From Setaria digitata (lineage: Eukaryota; Nematoda; Chromadorea; Rhabditida; Setariidae): a stretch of DNA of 13,808 nt. A program made the position numbers and the translations under genes. Position 1 is the first letter of the stretch; each line of letters opens with the position of its first letter. The notes beneath the pieces are model-generated. The model had not been told where the DNA came from. It did not search any database and was given only the letters and a program-made list of their open reading frames with translations. The DNA lies in the NCBI GenBank assembly GCA_003640385.1, contig RCAB01000892.1:1-13808 (forward strand). The letters are read 5' to 3'. This document shows positions 1-9,585 of this stretch, one piece after another.

Positions 1-1
1 T

Positions 2-27
2 TAATCATTATATATATATAATGATTA
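2..27. repeat. 26-bp perfect AT palindrome
   Basis: TAATCATTATATA is followed directly by its exact reverse complement. It could extrude as a cruciform but looks like (AT)n drift flanked by ATGATTA. No coding feature adjoins it. Positions 28-468 hold no gene that I can support. Confidence 0.8.
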
Positions 28-479
28 GAAATATATTCCAGATGTTCGAACTATCCGTGTTCTGAACAAAAGGGTGAAGCCAGTACCAACAGTTCCGGGG
101 ATATAGATGTTCTTAGTGTGAAAGAATTGCCAGAGCAATATCAGTAGCTGCTGATATTGCCGAGATTAGACCAATTATCTGGTTATTTGAAAGGATGATG
201 GGTCGACTACAATAGGTTTATGCCATTCATCTAGTTGAGAGACCCATTATGTATCAATAGGGTGGTTCTATTATAAATGATTTTGTTAATTAGAGATAAA
301 ATTTATGCGAGTGAACTTGAAAATGATGCGAATATGAAAAACCATAATTTTCAGAATATCGGTTCTGTCCGAAAGAATTTGGCACACTAAAGATATGGCA
401 GATTCATGCCGTTAAAATGCACATCCGGATTGGTGAGTTTTTTTTAGATAATCATTGCACAGGAGATAATGAGGAAAAA

Positions 480-486
480 TTTTCAG
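480..486 (+). promoter_or_regulatory. TTTTCAG trans-splice-type acceptor before the small plus-strand ORF
   Basis: TTTTCAG followed by CAGCC lies 21 nt before the ATG at 508. A second acceptor-like TTTTTTTTAG ends at about 448, before the alternative ATG at 469. Either could receive a spliced leader. The match to the motif is direct and its use is inferred. Confidence 0.3.
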
Positions 487-507
487 CAGCCATTTATCAC
501 ATTTTTT

Positions 508-942
508 ATGGAGATTATCAGAAAGTTTCAATTAATTTCTTATTTATTGATTTTCTTCCTTTATAGCAGCTCCATTTCAGGTTTTTACTTTGTTGATATG
601 CCATATGCAATTTCTGCCAAAGAAATAACAACCAGTATGAAACTCCATTCTAGGGAATGCTGTACAAGAGCTACGAAGGCAGTTATAAATGAAAGAGGCG
701 CGAAACGAAGACTACAACTGGTTAGTAGAAGCAAAGAAGCAAAGCAAAATTTTATCTCTAGTAAGTTAAAGCATTTGTTTTCAAATATTATTTGAAGATA
801 AAGGATCAAGTTTTTGAAAGCATTTTCTATTACTTATACTTCTTTAATAAATTTAATGACTTATTGAATTTTTTAAGTGCGCAACAACAAAGAAGTGGTG
901 GCCTCTACCCAATCCAGTATGATTATGCAGGAAATTCACTGA
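508..942 (+). CDS. Tentative small secreted protein, two exons (508-760, 878-942)
   Basis: I do not recognise this protein. The model starts at Met 508 because a perfect nematode-type acceptor, TTTTCAG (480-486), lies 21 nt upstream. An earlier ATG (469) is in frame but would be removed by trans-splicing there. The start gives MEIIRK, then a hydrophobic stretch (LISYLLIFFLYSSSISG) that looks like a signal peptide, followed by a basic Cys-containing region (HSRECCTRATK) and a dibasic AKRR that could be a processing site. Exon 1 ends at a consensus GTAAGT donor (761). A TTTTTTAAG acceptor (877) leads to a short second exon ending in TGA, 105 aa in total. A different exon 2 frame stays open to 1022 and holds two Cys, but no donor of the right phase was found. 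Two antisense frames are also open here. It could be a secreted peptide precursor, a decayed gene or chance. Confidence 0.3.
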
Positions 943-1059
943 CAGCTATCTCTGTCATTTCCAGTATATTCCATGAACAATGCTTTCATTCCTGCATAAG
1001 CAAACTGGTCAAGGGCCTTTAAAATTTTTTAATTTTTTTCTCTAGCGTTATCATTTTCT

Positions 1060-2090
1060 TTATTGTTATTATTTTGCTTTATAATATAAATTTCTTCTTT
1101 CCTCTGTAAATTTCAAGCATTTCATCGTTTTTTTTTTGTACTTTTTTGTTACTGACAAGAAAAAAATGAAATGAAAAAAAAATTAAAAAAAAAAAAGGAA
1201 ACAGATAAAAAATAAAAAATAAAGAAAAAGGCAAAAAAAGCTCAAAAAAACCGAAATGTTAAATAATGTTTATTTGCTCACTCACTTTTTGTGTTCTTAA
1301 CCTATTTTGTTCCTGTTAATTTAAATGTTTTTTTAAGCAACAAATGTAGCGATGTGATAATTTTTCAAAATTTGCTTTTTTTTCCTTTGTTTAATATTTA
1401 TACCATGTTAATAAGCCAGCCTTTTTATCAAATTTAATCAAACATATTCATTTGATGGTTTTGGCAAAAATCAATTTCCTTTGAAAAAAATTCTGAAACA
1501 ATAATGACTGTAGGGAGATTAGTCAGTTTTTTTTCTTTTTGTAGCTTTTTTAAGTTTGAGTCTTTGTTTTCTGGTGTTTTACACTTTTACTTTATTAATA
1601 TTTCTGTTTATTCGCGATTTTCAAACATTAAACTGATTCTTTTGTATTTTTTCTCTGCTGACATATTTGTTTACTAAGAAGAATTAAAAAGAAAAGTAAA
1701 AAAGCAAAATAAAAAAAATAAAAAATAGAAAAAAGACGAAATGAAAAAAAATTAAAGCTGGAAGAAGAGAAAAAGTAAAAGAAAGAAAAAAAAGTTCAAA
1801 AGGAGAAAAAAAAACCGGAAATGAAGGAAATCTAAGCATTGCTTCCTCATTTAATTTTTATATTCCTACTAATCCCTTTTTGTTCTTGTTAAATTGCATG
1901 TTTTTTTCTGTTGTCAACAAATGTGCTATGAATTGTTACTGTAAATTATTTGATGCGGTAATTTTTCAACATTTGTTCTTCACTCCTCCCCCCCCCCCCC
2001 CCCCATCCCTTTTCCCCGCTCTTTTCTCTGTGCAACATTTATACTACGCTAATGAACAAGTCCTTATGCTAAAAAAAAGCAGCTTCATAT
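1060..2090. repeat. Diverged direct duplication, about 0.5-0.6 kb unit, in intergenic DNA
   Basis: Two blocks, roughly 1060-1480 and 1590-2090, align in the same order. Each has a TTTCAAGCATT/TTTCAAACATT start and a long A-rich stretch with AAATGAAAAAAAA. Then come AAACCGAAATG/AAACCGGAAATG, a TGTTCTTGTTAA-like piece, ATGTTTTTTT..CAACAAATG, TAATTTTTCAAAATTTG/TAATTTTTCAACATTTG and TTTATACC.TGTTAATAAGCCAG/TTTATACTACGCTAATGAACAAG. The offset grows from about 580 to 640 because copy 2 carries extra bases. No ORF is conserved between the copies. The open frame at 1880-2218 is low-complexity chance. The rest of 1023-2700 holds nothing that I recognise. Confidence 0.6.
1988..2004. repeat. Poly(C) run of 17
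   Basis: An uninterrupted run of 17 C, flanked by further pyrimidines, lies in strongly AT-rich DNA. On the minus strand this is G17, which can form a quadruplex. The length may be affected by sequencing error. Confidence 0.9.
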
Positions 2091-2710
2091 GTTTTTTTTT
2101 CTTTTCTGCAGATTTTAGGAATCAGTCATTTCCACGCTTTATTCTCCCAGTCATCAATTTTTGTGAAATTTGGATGAATTCGTACCATAATTCTCTTGAT
2201 TCAGAATTTAAATCATAATTGTAATTTAAATTTTCAAGTTGAAACATAAAGATAACAACGATCATAACAAATTTTTAATTATTTTTAATGGCATGCGTTC
2301 AGGATATAATGTATTTGATCTCTCATGTTACTTTTCACTAATTTTACAATAGCTCATTTTTTATCATTTTTTTTTTAAGTTCCTCATTTTTTCGAATGGT
2401 TACATTTCAATTAAACTTTTCTTATTTTCACATATTTAATATTTATCTTGTACAATTCGCCATAAACTTATCTTTCTTAACTTTTCTCTAAATGTACAGT
2501 AGCACTTTCTTCAGATGCTCTATTTTTCAATAATTATTTTTAAATATATACGAGTTTCTTTGCAAGCTTTTCTTCATTTTTAGCTTGTTTATATGATTAT
2601 TTTAATTCTTTGAGAATTTTATTAAACACTGATTATTGTCTGATTTACCTGTCAATCTTGAATGAAGTGAATTAATGTTATTTTATAATTCATGGAAGCC
2701 AGCCGATTCT

Positions 2711-2720
2711 TTTATTTATT
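2711..2720 (-). terminator. Poly(A) signals of the PTR gene (overlapping AATAAA)
   Basis: On the minus strand AATAAATAAA lies about 80 nt after the PTR stop codon, giving two overlapping AATAAA hexamers. Spacing fits a short nematode 3' UTR with cleavage expected near 2690-2700. Confidence 0.65.
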
Positions 2721-2799
2721 ATAATTATCTATAATGTAACAGGGCTTTGAATAATTTTTTCAGTTTTTCATACATTTTCAAGAAAAAGAAAGCACATGA

Positions 2800-4044
2800 T
2801 CAAGAAGAAAAAATTGCATAAAATTTTTTTTTCCATTCCATTCTTCGCTGTAATTGAAGCCATAAATATAACGTGTGCACTTGCACCAGCAATAACGGTA
2901 AAAATAACAATGCATGTATCATTCCTGAGCATAAAATATGATTTTTTTTTTTTTCGAAAAATTGAAATTAAAGAGCTAAAGAAAAAAATGATTTAGTTTG
3001 AAAAAGCTAAAAGAATATTTACTATTTTACTATTTTTACATCTGCATTAATAAAAGAGTATTATTAATTTAATTTTTAGCATGAAAATTAAATGAAATGG
3101 CCAGATTTGAATCATAAATGAATTTCATTCAATGTCCACTGCTAAGTTAAAGAACTGATGGCCACCGATAGAACAGTATGATTACAATGAATGTGACGTA
3201 ATATCACATCAAAAATTATCTCTATTTAATGAGCATGCTTATTTTGTAGGCGAAAATTTTTTATTAATAAATTTAAAAATTTTCCTGAGTTCACTGATGA
3301 AAAAATTAAGCTGCTTTCCCTTCAAATAAGAAAAAAGTAATCGAAAAACTTATGAATTGTTTTGAAATTCCTATCATTAGAATTAAACTGAGTTTTTATT
3401 CATTTTCACTGCCACTTTTAATTATCAAATGCTTTTTTTAAATATCTAATGAATTTTTCGAGGAATTATTACTTGACTGCTCAGTTTTTAGGAGAATTCG
3501 AAATAATTTCAATCCAACAACATATATTTCAAATAAATAATAATTATAGACTTACCAATAATAATAATGAGCATAACTGTCTTAAAACATGCTTGTACAA
3601 TATATAAATTCACTGTAGCTAATGGTAAAATTCCAAGTAAAACCGACACTGATGCCTGCAAAATAGGCCAGCCGACCATTTCCAATGTTTTACTTAACTG
3701 CTCATGTGGGATACTGCAAAAAGTTATTTCTTATTTTATGTCGTTATAATTTTATATAGTGATAATGTGATAATTAAAAGGTCAGCAAATCAAATTTGCT
3801 TGCTTTTTATTTGCTGCTAACCTGTTCGAATGACATGTTGTATAGGAATAGGTAATATGAATGGCAAAATCAGCGCTAAATCCAATTGACATTGCAATTG
3901 TAATCATTGTTGTTGCATCCAAATTAATATCCCAAAATGCCATCAAACCAATTGTGCCTAATGCGATTGATGATACTGTTAATGCTATCAGTATCGCACA
4001 ATATGGTTTAGGAATTATCAGCAATGAAATTGGTATTATTATCA
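2800..4044 (-). CDS. PTR exons 14-16: C-terminal TM8-TM12 block and stop
   Basis: Exons 4044-3822, 3713-3556 and 2924-2800. Exon 14 encodes the adjacent helices 775-812 and then [20 protein letters not shown] with [12 protein letters not shown], where Asp833 sits in the second RND-type TM motif. Exon 15 has [20 protein letters not shown] and ends ...LIIIIG. Exon 16 completes [13 protein letters not shown], the family-typical end (G..HGL.FLP, here with Ala for the second Gly), followed by a short basic tail ending FYAIFSS and TGA at 2802-2800. All three acceptors are canonical (TTTTCAG, TTTTGCAG, TGCTCAG), and two of the donors are GTAAGT/GTTAGC-like. Confidence 0.9.
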
Positions 4045-6925
4045 CTGAAAATAATAACGAAAAAAAAAACTCATTTGATATAGTTTTTCACTGCATTAAC
4101 AGTGCAATATATTCTGTAATGTTTTTAAAGTACCATTAATAATAATATTGCTAAAATTAATGATTTCAACATATCGTGCAACGGACTGTTACTTGCAATT
4201 GTTTAATATAATTGAGAGATTATCAACAGTAAAATGTTTTATCACTATCTCATTTACTGCAGTGTTATCATCGGAAATTACAGAAAAAAGACGAATAATT
4301 AGTTCTACGTGTAGATAAAGAAGTTTTGCCCATTTTTTCAACAAAAATTTCATTCCTTTACTACAGTGTCTGTTGAGCATGTCATTAACCCAATTTTTTA
4401 GAATGAGAAATAATTAACATAATTTTTTTTCTTAGCAAGTATTATTTTAGAATTTAAAAGACATGATACAATTCAAATTGAAGTTAAAAAATTCTTAGTC
4501 ATACGAGCAGAAATGCATAAATCCTGCAATGTCTGAGGCCAAATTACATCTAACTGATCTGCTAATTGCCATAAAAGTGAATACGTTGTTATGTTGTATT
4601 CCGCTTCGTACCGTTTTGCTATATTCCTTAATAAGCCAATAAATTACTTATTAAATGGTAATTTGAAAACATCTCATCAATTGTAACATTGATTTTAATA
4701 CTGCGGAGAATAAAAAAATGAAATATTAGTCTTTTACTGTTTCTTGTGGAAAAATAATTTTAAATCTCGAAATACTCAAAACAAAAATTATCGCGTCAAA
4801 AATGAATAGTTTTAATGCTTCGGTCAATTCATTTTATTTATTTTTCTAAATATTAACGAACTAAATCGGACTTTCTATTTTAAAGGATCGAAAACTAAAA
4901 TAGGGTTCAGTTTTCGCTGATGTAGAAATGGCGTGATCAAAACTAATAAAAGTTACCTGATATCATTAGCACATTGTATGATTAACTGGGAAGAATATGT
5001 TGGTATGTCGATAATTTCGGTTGACAGTCGAAATGCTTTGACACTTCCATTATCGTGGGATAAAATATCATAACGATACTTGTCATTAGCAAGCAAAAAT
5101 GGCAACAAATTTTGTTCAAACTGCTGCAAATGAGTTATGATCATAGCATTATAAACGTTGATAACTTGACAATATAGTGATAACGCGATGTTAGTGATAT
5201 AACATCATGGGTGATTATAATGATAATATGATGTTTATAGTGATGGAATGTAATTATATAACACCAAAATGTGACGATAATAATATGTGATAATAATTTG
5301 ATAATATGATAGTGATAACAATGATAATAAAATACATCTTAATAGTAATGCTATAATAACAATACCATAATGGTAATGAAGTGGTAATGATTGATGATGA
5401 TTTTTGTTAATGTTATCGTGGCAATACTATTGGAGATAATGATTTTGGTGGTGGCTCATATCATGATTATATTACACAGTGATATTAAAACAATGATTTG
5501 AAGACATTTCTAAAATGCAATCAAAATTGTAAAAATTCAATTTTTATGTTCTTAAAATAAAAATTGAAAAAGAAGGTACTATACGACAATATCTTGACCT
5601 TTTTATCATTTTGCAAAATTTCCCATACTTCATCATCAAATCCAAGTTCATCGATATAGCGTTTATATGCAAGATACCAAAATTCAGTTGTGTTTCTGCC
5701 GCCACTACATGCTGTATTTTCAATTTCTTCCAGAATTTGAAAAAATTTAATTCGATCAGTCTTCTGTGACATGTCAGGTGGTTTCATTACGGCTATTTCA
5801 ATTGTTGGCATTTTATAATTGAAAAATTTTTGACGTAATTTTAAGAAATTTCTAGCAGATGAATTTTCTCGAAGAAGATTCCTTACCTGCAATTAGATTT
5901 TTACGCTCCACTTTGTCTTTTTCTTTTTGAACAAAATGAAATGAAATTTTAAAATGCATAATCTTGCTTGAATGTATATAATAATATCGGCGATTATCAG
6001 TATTCGATTAATTATTAGTTAATACAAAATTTTCGTCTTCTTTATTTCACTTATGAATTTTACTGCACTAATTGTATATATTATTTTTTATTAATAGCGT
6101 CCCATTCATCAAACATTTGATTATTCTTGCATATGTTTTTTTTTAATATTTGCGAGTAACATCGATTGAAACTTACATCTAATCCGATTTTCAACTTCTG
6201 AACTCCAATTATTGATATGATGATATAGATTATGAATAAGATAACTGCAGCAACCTGGACTGTTCGAGAAATGAGCAATGGTGCGTAATAATTTCTGATA
6301 AATTGCCGATAACCAAGTGAAGTATTACAAGATACCAACTGATAAAATGTTCAAACGATTAATTGCTTTTATTTTTTATGATTGGAGGTGAAATATTTTG
6401 TTTGATCCAGCTAAACTACAAAAACATGTGATAACTAAAACCTCTTCTAATGAATTGCGCTAGCAAAATGAAAGTTTGTTTTTATGAAGATTTTTGCTTT
6501 TCTAATAATAATTAGCTCATTTATAAAAACATAAAAATAAAGGAAATACGAATAACCAAAGGTAGAGCCAATCCAAGGTTAGACAATATCAAATGACAGA
6601 ATATTTTTTAGTTTTAATTTAATTATTTTAATTAGGCTTCTTCAAAATTCGTATCAGTCAGATTCCGCCCTTATTTTGCTAACAGGTAGCGTCAAAAGGA
6701 AGGAAAACTAATCATAAACGAAGTAGGCTGGAAATTATTCTTCTGGAAATATTTTCTCAGTTAGGAACAGTGATATCGGTGGTAGCAATAATGATGCCAA
6801 TGATAAAATATTGCAGGGAATGAGGAGAGCAAATTCCAAAATTAGCATCTTTTTGAGAAAATTCTTCATTAACATCATTTAAATATCATCACATCAAAAT
6901 TTTTCGCTTATTTTTAAATTTATTA

Positions 6926-6963
<38 letters not shown>

Positions 6964-7003
6964 TATATATATTATGCATATATATATATTTAAATTTATT
7001 ATG

Positions 7004-7064
<61 letters not shown>

Positions 7065-9547
7065 CGACACAATATATATATATATATATATGTAATATAT
7101 ATATATTACATTATCAATAACAGCTTAAAACCTCTTTGCTGCCGCATTTTGATGGAGATTGCATTGAAGTTGAATTAATGGATTTCAGTTCAGCCATGTT
7201 GAAAATTTTTTGCAATTTCGAAGCATTCACTGGAATAAGTCAAATGAAAGATCGACACAAAAATTTCATTTTTTCACTTTTGTGTCGTAATTTTTTCAAA
7301 AATGAAATTAATTTAAAGACAGTTTCTGACAGTTTAAAGCGTTAAATCGAAGCAAATTGCAGAAATTTTATCAAGATATCCAGATTTTATCAAGGAAAAA
7401 ATTGCATCAAAATTTTAAATCACAAATTTGCAAAAATTGAGTACTTGTTATTAAACTAGTGAAAAAATTTCTTAAAAAGAAATAAAGCTTAAATGGGATT
7501 TCAATAATTTCGAACAACAAATAAAAGCGGAAAAATAAAACCAACTATATTGATTAGATGGAATTGTTTTAATATAAAATAAATTATTTCGATATGCTTC
7601 TTCCAATCGTCCAAAAATTGCCAAAAATGCAATAAAAGCACTCATATAATAAAGAAAAGTGAAAGCAATTGCAGCAGCTGAATAATAACAAAAATAGATG
7701 ACCTCAAAAATAAAAAACATAAATGAGCATTGAATTAAATTGAAAAATAATTTTTCATTTGAATTTGAAGTGCAATCGCTCATACAAGCAGTCATTTTCT
7801 ACACATTCATCTACTTATAATTCTTCCTAAACTAGTTAGAATATTTTTGCTTTTTCACTTTTCTACCCAATATTTTCTTCCTTTCGAATTTCTTTTGTTA
7901 AGTTAACTGAAAGACACAGGTGAAGCTGACCGAATTTTTTTCTACTTTATATTTTCGCCCCACTTTTTTTTTTTTTTTGTTGATTAAAAATTTAAACTAA
8001 CAGCTGGTAATGGCGCAATAGCACCGACAAGAAAAGCTATAATATCAGTTATTGATGTTATTGCAATTGATACAGCTGCATGTTGCATTGATAATCCAAC
8101 ACGTTCATCAGTCGACTGATAAGAATTCGTATCATGCCAAGCCGACAATATTAAGAACGTATCATCGATACCAACTGCTGTATTATGACTAATTTTACCT
8201 GCACTCACTTTAATATTGTTTAACACCTTTATAATATAATAATTAAAATTTTTGCATATTCGAATAACTAATTAATAAAGGAGCCTTTAAAAGTTTTTGT
8301 TCGAAATTAATTACATCATAAAATAATGAGAATAGCAAAATTAATTTTGAAATTAGTCACTAGAAACATGATGTACTTGAAATTGCAACTTTTTTTTAAA
8401 GTTGTTTAGTCATTGAATACAAATCGAATGGCAATGTGATGCAAATAAACTTCCTCTTCATAAGATTAAACGCTTTATTGCAGCTCGCTGAATTGCTTTA
8501 ATTAGACTAATTGGTGCCAATCATTTCAGATTAGATGCAAAAAAATTTGTCTAATCGTCATAAAAATACTATAATTTTAAATAATTTTAGTTATTGTAAA
8601 TTAATTATTGTTTTCATCCAACTGAACATTTTATATTGTTCTAAGTCTCCAAAGAAATACCGTTGATAATTTACCAGAAGAGTGGACCAAAAGTCATTGA
8701 TCTTTTCTGTTTCGATTGCCAATTTCCTATTGTTGCACAGAATTTGAAATGAATGACCCAAATGAATTGATTGAAAAGAAAAGAATATGAACATAAACAA
8801 TTAATTTACTGATACTAAGAAATGGCATCATTGTAACGATATCAGTGAATGGAACGTTGATCAGTAGAAGAAAGCCGATTGCTGATATGATAGCCATGAA
8901 GCTGATGATAACACCAAGAAATCCCAGTAGTGGTTTAGATTTAAGCCAATCGATAGTAATAAATGATTTGGATTCATTCGAGACTGATATTGTAATTACA
9001 TTGAAAGTGCATAATATCGAGAATAGTACCAATAGGAAAAAAGTGTGGATAAATCTGAAATTATTCTTATTTTCAATTTTTCTAATCAAACTTCTTTAAT
9101 TCTTTTCACAACTTTCATGCCGAGAGATATTCAGCATGAAGCCAATTTTTGCTTCTGCCCCAATTCATTTAATTTGTTTGATATTTAATTCAAAAAATTT
9201 TTCGTTGTTATAAAAATTTGCATTAAATTTTCAATTTTCAATAACGAAAAATTTAGTTTTTTACTTTGAATGTTAAGAATTAAACAGTAAAAAATTATTA
9301 CTTTGGCGAAATAAGACTGCTGATTTTAATAAGTTCCATTTCAAAAATATCGGAGTGAAAAATGAATAAATTGAGCAATTTTACGGGAACGTTATTCTCT
9401 TCAATCCTCTTACTTAATGAATTTTCATAATCTCTGAAAGCACGATTAAATTTTATGGAAGTAATTGTTTGAAAAATAAGTACATTACTTCTCTTTGTTG
9501 CAAATGAATCAAGATATACTATATATATAGTATATAGTATATCTTGA

Positions 9548-9585
<38 letters not shown>

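Noticed and set aside
117..215. Possible terminal exon (acceptor TTCTTAG, then 32 codons to TAG) on the plus strand
   Set aside because: The frame is balanced (ERIARAISVAADIAEIRP) but short. There is no upstream exon in the window and no known family match, so it cannot be separated from chance.
1880..2218. 112-aa plus-strand ORF with a poly-Pro stretch
   Set aside because: It consists of low-complexity Phe/Ser/Pro from T- and C-runs. The Pro stretch is just the C17 tract, and the frame is not kept in the duplicate copy.
3861..4139. 92-aa plus-strand ORF
   Set aside because: It is a shadow of PTR exon 14, which carries the diagnostic GFSADFAIH motif on the minus strand.
7136..7345. 69-aa plus-strand ORF
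   Set aside because: It lies antisense to PTR exon 9 and its acceptor. The minus-strand reading fits the gene model in phase, so this is a shadow.
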